Shown piece by piece: positions 1 through 7,381 of a stretch of DNA of 44,264 nucleotides (positions are counted from its first letter, which is position 1; the number at the start of each line of letters is the position of its first letter). The DNA is from a virus. The position numbers and the translations under genes were made by a program. The stretch is from positions 3,681-47,944 of the IMG/VR virus record IMGVR_UViG_3300030118_002156; one strand, 5' to 3'. Under the pieces are notes generated by a model that saw only the letters and a program-made list of their open reading frames with translations, made no database searches and had not been told where the DNA came from.

Positions 1-7
1 AAACCCC

Positions 8-427
8 CTACCATGATGTTCTAAAGACATGACCATTATCAGAAATTGAATAGTCCCATGAAAGACCATCTTCCCATGTTTCCTCCCAATCTATCTTTAT
101 CCATGTAGGCATATCATTAGGAATATAGCCACAATCATTACAAATATGCTCGGCATAATCTGCACCACTATCCCATTGACCATGATAGTTTTCTTCAAGG
201 TTTTCAATATCTTCGATACGAAAAATATCTAGCCAATCGTCAATAACTTCCTGACTATGATTTTCTAACAACTCATAATAAGTGTTAGCATATTCATTAA
301 AATTGTCTTCGCCATGCTCTCCTATAAAAGTAAGAAGATCTAATTCGCTAACATCATAAGAATCATTTAATTCAAAGATTTTCTCTTTGGTTTCTTCTGA
401 TAATTTGTTTAAGGTTTGATTTGACAT
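8..427 (-). CDS. ardA: ArdA-like antirestriction protein
   Basis: This 139-residue protein is very acidic, as expected of a DNA mimic that occupies type I restriction enzymes. The C-terminal half carries the ArdA-like pattern: an E-N-Y-H-G-Q-W-D-S stretch (about 80-88), D-Y-A-E-H, a Gly-Tyr, then I-D-W-E-E-T-W near 112-118 and a final G-H-V-F-R (about 132-136). Known ArdA proteins are longer (about 165), so the N-terminal domain is short or diverged. It is the most downstream gene of the minus-strand left arm. A GTAACA box (449-454) lies upstream. Antirestriction is an inference from family resemblance; a generic acidic phage protein is the alternative. Confidence 0.62.
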   Translation of the reverse strand: MSNQTLNKLSEETKEKIFELNDSYDVSELDLLTFIGEHGEDNFNEYANTYYELLENHSQEVIDDWLDIFRIEDIENLEENYHGQWDSGADYAEHICNDCGYIPNDMPTWIKIDWEETWEDGLSWDYSISDNGHVFRTSW

Positions 428-448
428 AATAGATAAAAATAAAGGGTA

Positions 449-510
449 GTAACATACTTAAGATATTTTTAAGGCCCCTTAGAAGCGATTCTGAAAGGAC
501 CTTTTTAAGG
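449..510. promoter_or_regulatory. Control region of the ArdA-like gene: TGTTAC box and hairpin
   Basis: A single TGTTAC box (minus strand, 449-454) of the kind found doubled before two other left-arm units lies just upstream of the ArdA-like start. Next to it is an imperfect hairpin (about 470-507) in which AAGGCC and CCTTAGA pair with TCTGAAAGG and ACCTT. A T-run follows it on the plus strand. It may end transcription between the DUF2786 gene and the ArdA gene, but its T-run is on the wrong side for the minus-strand genes, so the role is unclear. Confidence 0.35.
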
Positions 511-519
511 GAAGAGGGA

Positions 520-1299
520 TTAATATCCCCCTAATTGCTTATAACCTCCTCCTGCTACTTGTCTGGATAAACCTACTGATGAGCCTGCTGCTCGGCCTGC
601 TGAAGAGCCTGATCCTCCACCTGTATAACCTCGGCCTGACCTTAAACGAGGATATTTCTCCTTCTTGTATTTTTCTATAGCTGACCTCTCTGTATCATTA
701 GATTTAGTAACTGCTAAGGCTGATTGATTAATAGTTCTTTGCTCAGTCTGAATTTTTCTTCCATTAGTCTGCTCATCTTTTTTCATTTCAGCAAACCTTG
801 AGTGAACTTTTCTAGCCCATGCTTTTCTAAAACTATTTCTATGAGCCGATCCCATTATTGCAACTTGAAATGGATCTTCTTTGCAATGCTTAGTCCAATC
901 ATCTTGCAAAGCCTGTATTAAAAAATCAGTATATATCTGAATTTCTAACTTCCTAGCCGTTGAAGCAAGTACATCATGCTGACGATAACCATCAAAATAA
1001 TTACCATTCTCATCTTTAGCTGTATTTATAACTGTTCCGTTATAGAACTCAGCAACAGCTTGTAAGATAATTGAAACTGCGGGATCAATACGCTTATAAG
1101 GTTTTCCATATCTAAAAGAGGTAGCTTCTATCTCTTCAGAAACAGTGGACATATCTAGCTGCTGCTCTAGCTGCTCTCTAGTGATACCTCTTGCTTGTAA
1201 TTGTTGCTCTAATTTTTCTTCTGCTAATTTAGCTTCATGTGGATTTGAAGAAGCTGTTAAGCCTAAGATTTTTGAAAGAACTGATAATGATCTTGCCAT
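520..1299 (-). CDS. DUF2786-type protein with Gly/Ser-rich tail
   Basis: The first 50 residues resemble the DUF2786 helical motif: a leucine-rich helix, then S-N-P-H-E-A-K-L-A-E-E-K and a helix around G-I-T. This is followed by a region like the phage DUF7168 partner domain, ending in S-F-R-K-A-W-A-R-K-V (about 151-160). The last 40 residues are Gly/Ser/Arg-rich low complexity. Similar two-domain proteins occur widely in phages, with no role known to me. The ATG start is preceded by the shared promoter element at 1319-1380, so the gene probably heads its own unit. No catalytic motif is visible. Confidence 0.6.
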   Translation of the reverse strand: MARSLSVLSKILGLTASSNPHEAKLAEEKLEQQLQARGITREQLEQQLDMSTVSEEIEATSFRYGKPYKRIDPAVSIILQAVAEFYNGTVINTAKDENGNYFDGYRQHDVLASTARKLEIQIYTDFLIQALQDDWTKHCKEDPFQVAIMGSAHRNSFRKAWARKVHSRFAEMKKDEQTNGRKIQTEQRTINQSALAVTKSNDTERSAIEKYKKEKYPRLRSGRGYTGGGSGSSAGRAAGSSVGLSRQVAGGGYKQLGGY

Positions 1300-1318
1300 A
1301 AGATAAAGATAAATAATT

Positions 1319-1380
1319 GAACACCCTTATTATAAACATAATTTTGCTACTCTTAGAGAATACTGTAACAATTAGTAACA
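1319..1380 (-). promoter_or_regulatory. Promoter/operator of the DUF2786 gene (shared cassette, copy 1)
   Basis: Read on the minus strand there are two TGTTAC boxes exactly 10 bp apart (plus-strand GTAACA at 1365-1370 and 1375-1380). They are followed by TCTCTAAGAGTA (1348-1359), a TATAAT-like -10 (1329-1334) and GGGTGTTC close to the start codon. The same order and nearly the same spacing recur at 2594-2653, which is why I call it a promoter cassette. The box pair on one helix face suggests a protein operator. Confidence 0.55.
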
Positions 1381-1381
1381 A

Positions 1382-1657
1382 TTAAAATATAATTGCGAAA
1401 CCTACTGTAAAAAATAAAATTATAAATAAATGATTTATGTCTGTCTGTTTGCGTCTTAGCAAGTCTTCGTAAACCTTTTCTTGCTCATTTAACAGTGTAA
1501 GTGCGTCAGTGCAAGTCTCCGAGTCTTCAGTTATTTTATATTTTTTAAAATGTCTAACTATCCAATCATATTGTTGATTAAATTCTTCATCACTAAAAGA
1601 CTCATCATCAAACCAAACCCTCTCAAGTTCCGCAAGTTTCTGCTCTGGTGTAGTCAT
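1382..1657 (-). CDS. Small tail-anchored membrane protein, unknown function
   Basis: The 91-residue product is acidic and helical for about 70 residues, then ends in a single hydrophobic segment (about 75-91, L-F-I-I-L-F-F-T-V-G-F-A-I-I-F), the layout of a tail-anchored membrane protein. It is the last member of a train of five short genes, and its ATG directly follows the TAA of the gene upstream (TAAATG). The stop lies next to the promoter of the following gene. I do not recognise the family. Confidence 0.6.
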   Translation of the reverse strand: MTTPEQKLAELERVWFDDESFSDEEFNQQYDWIVRHFKKYKITEDSETCTDALTLLNEQEKVYEDLLRRKQTDINHLFIILFFTVGFAIIF

Positions 1658-1858
1658 TTATTCTTCCTCACGCTTTAATTTATTTAAAGTAATTTCTATT
1701 TCTTTAATGTAATAATTAACAGATCTATTCACTAATAACTTACCATCTGGATCTGTTGGCAAGAAAACAGTAATTTGTCTTCCTGCCATTGTGCAAGCTG
1801 AATCTAAGATAGCTTGAAGAATTGTAAGAACTTCTGAATCTGTATATTCTTTATTCAT
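1658..1858 (-). CDS. Small conserved-looking protein, unknown
   Basis: The 66-residue protein begins M-N-K-E-Y-T-D-S. I chose the ATG at 1858 because it overlaps the stop of the preceding gene (ATGAATAA), as other genes in this train do. An in-frame start seven codons upstream exists but would lengthen the overlap. The product is mostly helical with no membrane segment or metal motif. Its place in the coupled small-gene operon suggests an early accessory role, but no function can be assigned. Confidence 0.55.
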   Translation of the reverse strand: MNKEYTDSEVLTILQAILDSACTMAGRQITVFLPTDPDGKLLVNRSVNYYIKEIEITLNKLKREEE

Positions 1859-2030
1859 CTTCGTCCTCATCATAGTCAAACTCTTCCTCTACATTTTCAA
1901 ACTCTCCTATTGGGTGATTTCTAATAATTTCTAAAGTATCAACAATAGCATTATCAAATTCCTCTGATAGAGAAAGTCCTAAACCATGAGAAGTTAAACG
2001 ATCAAAATATTCTGCGATTGTTAAATTCAT
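1851..2030 (-). CDS. Small acidic protein, unknown
   Basis: This 59-residue ORF is easily missed because of its length. It starts with ATG overlapping the upstream stop (ATGA at 2027-2030) and ends overlapping the next start, so it is locked into the operon by translational coupling. The body is helical (M-N-L-T-I-A-E-Y-F-D-R) and the last 15 residues are almost all Asp/Glu with Tyr and Phe. The acidic tail could bind a basic protein or mimic DNA, but that is speculation. Confidence 0.6.
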   Translation of the reverse strand: MNLTIAEYFDRLTSHGLGLSLSEEFDNAIVDTLEIIRNHPIGEFENVEEEFDYDEDEDE

Positions 2031-2389
2031 GTTTTTACCTCACTATTACATATTGGACATTGTGGATCTAATGGCTCTTGTTGAACCATTGCACCTAAAA
2101 CAAGCAAAGCAAGTTTTGTTGGCGACTGTTCATTCGTAAATGGAATAATATTTTGGTTAGGAAACTCTAAACCATCTTTTGATACCACTATCGAATGTTT
2201 TGCTGAATAATTTGGACTATGGTTTGGTGTATGTACTTGCGAAAAGAGCAAGCCAACACTGCCATCTTTGTCACTTATACAAGTATGGGGAAGAAAGTCT
2301 GCCCATTCAAGACCAAATTGATCTAAACCTAGAACAAGATGGTCTATGAATACTTGAGCATTAGGGGGTAGCTGACGATCATCTTTCAT
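2027..2389 (-). CDS. Small protein with C-terminal CxxC, unknown
   Basis: A 120-residue protein that starts by a 4-bp ATGA overlap with the gene upstream and ends by the same kind of overlap with the gene downstream. It has a C-P-I-C pair close to the C-terminus, which could be half of a zinc site formed by dimerisation, and a beta-rich middle (S-I-V-V-S-K-D-G-L-E-F). I do not recognise the family. Its neighbours are all short, coupled, minus-strand genes. Confidence 0.55.
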   Translation of the reverse strand: MKDDRQLPPNAQVFIDHLVLGLDQFGLEWADFLPHTCISDKDGSVGLLFSQVHTPNHSPNYSAKHSIVVSKDGLEFPNQNIIPFTNEQSPTKLALLVLGAMVQQEPLDPQCPICNSEVKT

Positions 2390-2571
2390 TCTTTAACCTC
2401 CTGTATTTGACTTAAAAGAGAATAGACTTGACCCATATCTTGAAATGTAATCGGATCTATTCTGACCCTATGACGTACACCATCTTTAGGATCTAGTTTT
2501 GTAACACCTTTAAGAAGTTGCTCTATGATGTTGATTTGTGTCTGGTTGACTTTGAGTTGCTTGTCTGTCAT
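2386..2571 (-). CDS. First gene of the small-gene operon, unknown
   Basis: The 61-residue product is helical and amphipathic (N-Q-T-Q-I-N-I-I-E-Q-L-L). It opens a five-gene train (2571 down to 1382) in which every junction overlaps or abuts. The ATG at 2571 has no clear Shine-Dalgarno sequence but follows a T/C-rich leader ending in CTATCTACTA, and the shared promoter cassette lies upstream at 2594-2653. Function unknown. Confidence 0.55.
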   Translation of the reverse strand: MTDKQLKVNQTQINIIEQLLKGVTKLDPKDGVRHRVRIDPITFQDMGQVYSLLSQIQEVKE

Positions 2572-2593
2572 TAGTAGATAGAAATAATTTGTT

Positions 2594-2653
2594 GAACACC
2601 TTTAATATACATGATATTAATACTCTTAGGGAAGTTTGTAACAAACTGTAACA
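2594..2653 (-). promoter_or_regulatory. Promoter/operator of the small-gene operon (shared cassette, copy 2)
   Basis: Minus-strand TGTTAC boxes (plus-strand GTAACA at 2638-2643 and 2648-2653) are again 10 bp apart. TCCCTAAGAGTA (2621-2632) sits the same 17 bp from the box as in copy 1, and AGGTGTTC follows near the start. Reading TTGTTA as -35 and TATTAA as -10 gives a 16-bp spacer. The match to 1319-1380 in order and spacing is what supports the call. Confidence 0.55.
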
Positions 2654-2654
2654 T

Positions 2655-2891
2655 TTAATTAGGACCTCCGAACTGTTGCTTGTTGAAATAGTCCTCGATA
2701 GCGTCATCTAACAAATAGCCTGCTAAGACACTAAAAGGAATTGGTGGTCTAGCTCTAACATTAGGGCCATGATCCCATGCCTTATTACATGTAGGGCAAT
2801 GGCTGTATTTATAATGGTTAGACATTGATAAAAGTTTTTCGTAGTTCTCTTCACTAACCCTGCAATTAATTTGCTTTTTCTTGTAGTCCAT
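2655..2891 (-). CDS. Small protein with ribbon-helix-helix-like start and CxxC
   Basis: I start at the ATG at 2891 (M-D-Y-K-K-K-Q-I-N-C-R-V-S), because it follows a T/C-rich leader like other first genes here; upstream in-frame codons add an implausible hydrophobic stretch. The 78 residues open with a beta strand and helix like Arc/MetJ-type ribbon-helix-helix proteins. They then carry H-C-P-T-C-N-K-A-W-D-H, a possible zinc site. A DNA-binding regulator is plausible but unproven. A promoter with TTGACT as -35 (minus strand, 2938-2943) lies upstream. Confidence 0.5.
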   Translation of the reverse strand: MDYKKKQINCRVSEENYEKLLSMSNHYKYSHCPTCNKAWDHGPNVRARPPIPFSVLAGYLLDDAIEDYFNKQQFGGPN

Positions 2892-2918
2892 AGAAAATAA
2901 ATATAAACATAATAACAA

Positions 2919-2944
2919 TACTCTATTCCTACAGAGAAGTCAAC
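2919..2944 (-). promoter_or_regulatory. Promoter before the ribbon-helix-helix-like gene
   Basis: On the minus strand TTGACT (2938-2943) is followed 17 bp later by TATTGT, overlapping the AGAGTA motif (2920-2925) also seen in the two TGTTAC promoters. Here the -35 is near-consensus and the TGTTAC pair is absent, which suggests the same promoter core without the operator. Confidence 0.45.
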
Positions 2945-2949
2945 TATTG

Positions 2950-3714
2950 TTAAGATTTAAGTGCAATCTTCCAATCGTATCTGTCATAATTAGCTCTACT
3001 CTCTATCTGCCTTTGCCTGTCTGCGAGTCTCACTACAATACCATCTGTGGGAAACCTACTGAATAGTTGCGAGTTCTGCCAGTTATCAAATAAAGTTTTT
3101 ACCTTATTTACTACATTAGTTTTTACATTAATTAAACCACTACTTTGTAAACCTAAAGATAAAAATATTTCTTGTTGCTTTGATGGGTCATCTTGAGAAT
3201 CTAAAATCTCAAAAGCACAAAAAGCTAAACCTTCACCAGTAGGATCTTTTTTGCGTAAGTGACCTGATGCGAGTCTTTGAGAATAAGATGGTGTTTTATG
3301 AACACCGTATAATTCACCTCTAATTAATAAATTATCTTGCTTATCTTTTATTTCTAATGGAATATTTTTGACAGTAGTTAAGGCATATAGCTTATCCTTA
3401 CCTCTGCGAGTCCATGCGTTTGAAAGAAAACCATTTGAATAACGTAATAAAATAGCACAACCGTCTATCTTAGGCTGAACAACTACTGATGGCTTATCTT
3501 TAAATAATTCATACCATTCAGAGAAGATAGGTGTATCTAGCCCATCTAGGATTACACCTTTCTTTAGTTCGCTAAAAACTGGGTGGTTAGGATATTTAGT
3601 TTTTACCTTATTTTTAATATCATCAAATTCTCTGTCAGTTATAACAGCCTTGCCTGCACGATATAAAGCATCATGCCTAATAAGATCTATTGCGAGTTTT
3701 TTGATAGAAGACAT
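2950..3714 (-). CDS. Stand-alone NAD-dependent DNA ligase adenylation domain
   Basis: The 254-residue protein matches the nucleotidyltransferase part of bacterial LigA. The N-terminus has a domain-Ia-like stretch (about 18-31, I-T-D-R-E-F-D) that in LigA binds NMN. Motif I is K82-I-D-G with the adenylated lysine, then a R-R-G near 103-105, motif III R-G-E-L-Y (132-136), motif IV D-G-I-V-V-R (224-229) and motif V W-K-I-A-L-K (248-253). The protein stops there: the OB-fold, zinc, helix-hairpin-helix and BRCT parts of the usual 650-residue enzyme are absent. It sits among replication genes and starts after a CTATCT leader. Whether it seals nicks alone, needs a partner, or only transfers AMP cannot be told from sequence. 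Confidence 0.78.
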   Translation of the reverse strand: MSSIKKLAIDLIRHDALYRAGKAVITDREFDDIKNKVKTKYPNHPVFSELKKGVILDGLDTPIFSEWYELFKDKPSVVVQPKIDGCAILLRYSNGFLSNAWTRRGKDKLYALTTVKNIPLEIKDKQDNLLIRGELYGVHKTPSYSQRLASGHLRKKDPTGEGLAFCAFEILDSQDDPSKQQEIFLSLGLQSSGLINVKTNVVNKVKTLFDNWQNSQLFSRFPTDGIVVRLADRQRQIESRANYDRYDWKIALKS

Positions 3715-3753
3715 AGATAGGCTGTAAAAGCTGCTTCTATTATAGTAGTAAAC

Positions 3754-4548
3754 CTAATACTTTGCAAGTCTTTTAGTTTCTTCAATCCACATTTTTAATA
3801 TATGTTGCTCTGAAATTTTATGTACCATGCCTGCAAAAGTTAAGGACTTAGGTTTTACAGTGTTAATAGCATCATAAGCAAACAACATAAATAAACCTGT
3901 CTGTCTTTTTTTACCTCTACCTGATGCTACTTCTCTATAAATTCCTTTCTTAAAAACTTTAGTTGTACCATCTTTCTTCTTTACAACCTTGTCTTCTTTA
4001 AATGATATAACTCTTGCATCTTGTATCTTACCCATTTTTACAGGAAATCTACCTTTGTGTCCTCTTGTCTTCGCTAAACCTCTTATTGTATTTGCTGCTG
4101 TATTTGCAGTTGGCCTACCATTTTTTAATCTAAAAAAACCAAATTTTTCAGCATAAATATTTGGATAAGGGAAATCACCTTTATTCATATATCCACTTCT
4201 GACTAAATGCTGTGGAAATAATGTCTCATAAACAACATTAGATCCTCCTCCTATTGTTGGATATAAATAAAATCCTGCTGGGTTTCCTTTACCACTTCCA
4301 CCTCTTCTACTCATCACATTTTTTACACCAACATCTAGCTCTAAACCTCTTTGAACTGTAAAAGCACTATTTAGTGTAAAAGGAACTGCACTTTTAAAAG
4401 TATTACTAAATTCATCTTTTATATAATCTGATTTAAAATCTTTTGCAAATTGAGTTAAAGTTCTTCTTCCTGCAAAGTCAAGTTGTGTTTTTTCAATTAT
4501 TGATAATTTATCTTTAAACTTTTTCTCATTAAATGTTATTTTATACAT
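3754..4548 (-). CDS. Phage protein resembling a head-tail/minor structural family
   Basis: I use the ATG at 4548 (M-Y-K-I-T-F-N-E) rather than a TTG two codons earlier. The 264 residues are basic. The layout is that of a common phage family placed near head-tail genes: an N-terminal helix, a segment like V-P-F-T-L-N-S-A-F, then P-A-G-F-Y-L-Y-P-T-I-G-G-G (about 90-102) and a long region ending in a helix. That family is often annotated as hypothetical or as a tail-completion protein. Its place between the VapE-type helicase and the ligase is odd for a virion protein, so the structural assignment is tentative. Confidence 0.4.
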   Translation of the reverse strand: MYKITFNEKKFKDKLSIIEKTQLDFAGRRTLTQFAKDFKSDYIKDEFSNTFKSAVPFTLNSAFTVQRGLELDVGVKNVMSRRGGSGKGNPAGFYLYPTIGGGSNVVYETLFPQHLVRSGYMNKGDFPYPNIYAEKFGFFRLKNGRPTANTAANTIRGLAKTRGHKGRFPVKMGKIQDARVISFKEDKVVKKKDGTTKVFKKGIYREVASGRGKKRQTGLFMLFAYDAINTVKPKSLTFAGMVHKISEQHILKMWIEETKRLAKY

Positions 4549-4560
4549 TTCCAAAATATT

Positions 4561-4831
4561 AATTAAATATATTTTAGCAAGTCTTCGGTGATGAGACTGC
4601 GGACCAACCTGACCTACTAGGCCGTCACCTCTATTAAACTTTCCAAACTTTCCCTGTATTTTTGTCTATAGGTGTCTAAATGGCCTATATATGCTCCTAT
4701 AGCCCCCTTATTATATAAAAACATATATATTAGTGTATTAGGTTAGGACATAGGCCAATAGTAAGACGACCTGTTCTTAGAGAATGGATTTTAAAGCTGC
4801 CCTACCTCGGAAAGGTTAGGGCAGAGGTAGG
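4561..4831. other. Gene-free region rich in CCTA/TAGG, candidate origin or attenuator
   Basis: No gene is visible in these 271 bases. CCTA and TAGG words recur throughout (for example near 4614, 4673, 4684, 4695, 4740, 4751, 4802 and 4817), flanking an AT-rich core around 4710-4740. It sits directly beside the primase-helicase gene. These are features common at phage replication origins, but no iteron of fixed length could be confirmed by eye. Confidence 0.35.
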
Positions 4832-4835
4832 TCAG
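4797..4835 (-). terminator. Alternative hairpins at the end of the primase-helicase gene
   Basis: Arm A (4797-4808, CTGCCCTACCTC) can pair with arm B (4814-4824, GGTTAGGGCAG; about 10 bp with one bulge). It can also pair with arm C (4824-4835, GAGGTAGGTCAG; 11 of 12). Arm C overlaps the stop codon of the gene. The two structures exclude one another, as in an attenuator. The run of U after the A-B hairpin on the minus strand is weak, so termination is uncertain. Confidence 0.4.
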
Positions 4836-6994
4836 TCTATCGAGTCTCGAATGTAGACCCATTTGCGACTGCCTTGAATAGTTTTTCTTATTTTTCTATA
4901 GCCTAATTGTTTTAAAATTAATGAAACTTGCATTTGATCATATCTATTTTGTCTCTCTACAGGTTTTTCAATAGCGAGTGTAAGTACCTCTTCTGTTGAT
5001 AACTCACGACCATAATTTTGTGGGTTTTCAGTATAACTTTTTATAACTGATTTCCAAGGACTATCTATTAAATACTTTTCATTTTCAATATTAATTTGTT
5101 GTTGAAATTCTTGTTTTAATTGAAGAGTTTCTTCATTTTTAAAACAGTTATAAGCACTGCACCATATACGATCTCTTTGTTTATTTAATTCATCTATATC
5201 AATAGGATCAAACATTGTATGTGATGTTGGGATAATTAGGAACCTACGATTGCCTGTTTCATCTTGAAGTACACCATCAGTGGAGTTAGAAGTTCCCACT
5301 ATTATGCTTCTTCTTTTAAATCTCTCTGTCACCTTCCCATAAGGTACTCTATACATATCAGTTGACTGAGATAAAAAAGCTTTTATATCAGATGCAGCTT
5401 TCTTATTCGTTATGCTTTCCAATTCGGACCATTCGTGAATCCATGCAGAATTTATGATTTGATATGCGTCTTTACCATGAATATCTTTTAAACTATCGCT
5501 AAAAAATTCTCCTGCGAGTGCTTGAAAGAAACTACTTTTTCTTGCTCCTTGTGGGCCAACAATAATTAAGGCATTATCCCATTTATAGCCCGGCCTAAAA
5601 GCCCTATAAACTGCTGCTATGAGAGTCTTCTTAAGCATCTCATCATACATTGTAGGTTTATCATACTTCGAGTCTTCCGGTCTTAAGAATTGTGATGCGA
5701 GTCTGTCAATATCTATTGGAGTTTCTCTATGAGCAACAGTTAATAAATATTCTTTTACTGGATTATATGGTCTTTGTCTTGCTACTTGTACTGCACAGTC
5801 AATCGCTACATCTTTACTTATTTTCTTTCCAAGCTTTGCAAGTGTTAGATAAAATCGCTCAATAGAGTTTTCTCCCTCGCAAATCACTGCATCTTCTCCA
5901 TAACCTTTTTGAATCTGTTGAGTATATTCGTTGTATCTTAAAGATTCCATGCTAGTTGGTGGTACTTTCTCTAAATCAGCAAGTAATTCATTAGCTTGAT
6001 AAGTTTGTAATCTATCTACAGTTATTGTTAATTCTTTTGATGGATCATTTGGATCTTGCATCTTCATGACTTTAGGAATCTGAAAGCCATTATCTTTTGC
6101 AAAGTACCAGAAAGACGCTGCTGTTATTGCTTGACCACCGCTATCAGCTATTTGTTGAACATCTGTCCAATCTGGCGAATGAGTTTTCATTAAAGAAACT
6201 GCATCATCTTTTGTTTTACCACTTTCGAGACAAGCCTTTATAAGGCCCCACAGCAAGTTTCTGTAAATAAAATATGTGCCAGTTCCGGGTTTTCTAGGTG
6301 GGATACAGAATAAAGCCTTTTGTATCTGTTCAAAAGGTAAAGGTTCATATTGTTTAAAAGATAAAGCTTCTTTTACTTTTAATGCGTCCTTTTTTGTAGG
6401 TAAACATCTTTCAATATCTGATAAATTATAACGATTTTCTGATTGATGAATAATAGAGGTCTTATCACCTTTACCTTTATCATTCATGTGAAAAGTTCCG
6501 GGCAAACGCATTACTCTGGAAGGATTTTTTAATGCTCTATCTGCATCTGCATAATCAAGTAATCTCTCTTGTATTTGTCTCCAAGTCTTTACATCACAAC
6601 CTCGTTTTAAAACCCAGTAGTTGTGTATAGATTTCCCTCCGGTATTAATCTGAATTGACGGCTCGGGGAGTCCCAACTCACGCCACAAGTACACTTGTTC
6701 ATCAATATCTCTATCGTCCCATTCAATAAAGAAAGCTCTGCAATTTGTTATTTCACTATCGGTATCACCTCCATCATTAACAACAAAATAAACACCCTTG
6801 CCTGCATCTTGATTTTTTTGTATCCATTCAACAGCTTCAGCCCCATTGCTTGTTGACATCTTCGCTCCACGATCCTGAGCCTTTAATGGGTGTCCTTTAG
6901 GATAAAAAGATCTTAACCTTACTTGTTTTGTATCTTTTCCAAGAAGTTTAAAAAAAGACCGCCATTCCTCACGATCTAAAGTAGTGTTCGCCAT
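4832..6994 (-). CDS. PrimPol-VapE-type primase-helicase
   Basis: A 720-residue replication protein. The N-terminal third looks like an archaeo-eukaryotic-type primase-polymerase: I-E-W-D-D (90-94) as the metal-binding motif, S-I-H (122-124) as motif II, and D152 with R-L-P-G-T (163-167) as the third region. The C-terminal part is a VapE-like SF3/AAA helicase with Walker A G-P-Q-G-A-R-K-S-S (480-488), Walker B region W-I-H-E-W-S-E-L-E (518-526), sensor G-T-S-N (567-570) and an arginine pair in G-N-R-R-F (581-585). It should prime and unwind DNA at the phage origin. It lies downstream of the nuclease and SF2 helicase genes on the same strand. The leader TTATCTTCTATCAA precedes the ATG, without Shine-Dalgarno. 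Confidence 0.85.
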   Translation of the reverse strand: MANTTLDREEWRSFFKLLGKDTKQVRLRSFYPKGHPLKAQDRGAKMSTSNGAEAVEWIQKNQDAGKGVYFVVNDGGDTDSEITNCRAFFIEWDDRDIDEQVYLWRELGLPEPSIQINTGGKSIHNYWVLKRGCDVKTWRQIQERLLDYADADRALKNPSRVMRLPGTFHMNDKGKGDKTSIIHQSENRYNLSDIERCLPTKKDALKVKEALSFKQYEPLPFEQIQKALFCIPPRKPGTGTYFIYRNLLWGLIKACLESGKTKDDAVSLMKTHSPDWTDVQQIADSGGQAITAASFWYFAKDNGFQIPKVMKMQDPNDPSKELTITVDRLQTYQANELLADLEKVPPTSMESLRYNEYTQQIQKGYGEDAVICEGENSIERFYLTLAKLGKKISKDVAIDCAVQVARQRPYNPVKEYLLTVAHRETPIDIDRLASQFLRPEDSKYDKPTMYDEMLKKTLIAAVYRAFRPGYKWDNALIIVGPQGARKSSFFQALAGEFFSDSLKDIHGKDAYQIINSAWIHEWSELESITNKKAASDIKAFLSQSTDMYRVPYGKVTERFKRRSIIVGTSNSTDGVLQDETGNRRFLIIPTSHTMFDPIDIDELNKQRDRIWCSAYNCFKNEETLQLKQEFQQQINIENEKYLIDSPWKSVIKSYTENPQNYGRELSTEEVLTLAIEKPVERQNRYDQMQVSLILKQLGYRKIRKTIQGSRKWVYIRDSID

Positions 6995-7024
6995 TTGATA
7001 GAAGATAATATATAAGCCGTAAGA

Positions 7025-7381
7025 TTAGTTAATCTTTAAAATATTTAAGGCATCTTGAATACTACGAGCAACACCTGTAATACCTCCAGCCTTCTTAACG
7101 ACTTGCAACCAATTATGCTGTAGATCTGAAACTTTACCACGTTTATTTTTTACTTCAATGGAACAAAAGACTGCGAGTTTCTCACCAACCATATCAGGAG
7201 TAACTTCGATAGTTTTAAATCCAATTAAATCTGATGACCCTTTAGCCAAACCAAAATCCACCCACTTCCCAGTTCTGGGGTTAGGTAAGGAACCAGTTTC
7301 GTTTCTGAAAAGTCTTAAGTTTTTTTCTTGACCAACAGCTAAACGAATCTCTTGTTGAATTTGGTTCTCAGATTGCGACAA
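7025..7381 (-). CDS. VRR-NUC domain nuclease
   Basis: A small PD-(D/E)XK nuclease of the VRR-NUC family, usually linked to structure-specific cleavage in phage replication. Visible motifs are I-Q-Q-E-I-R-L-A at the start, L-F-R-N-E-T-G, G-S-S-D-L-I-G (catalytic Asp) and S-I-E-V-K-N-K-R-G-K (catalytic Glu and Lys). The start is unclear. No ATG exists in frame; the TTG at 7381 gives M-S-Q-S-E-N-Q-I-Q-Q-E-I, the usual family start, while a TTG at 7423 adds an unlikely hydrophobic segment. It lies 30 bases ahead of the primase-helicase start, so the two are probably co-transcribed. Confidence 0.75.
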   Translation of the reverse strand: MSQSENQIQQEIRLAVGQEKNLRLFRNETGSLPNPRTGKWVDFGLAKGSSDLIGFKTIEVTPDMVGEKLAVFCSIEVKNKRGKVSDLQHNWLQVVKKAGGITGVARSIQDALNILKIN

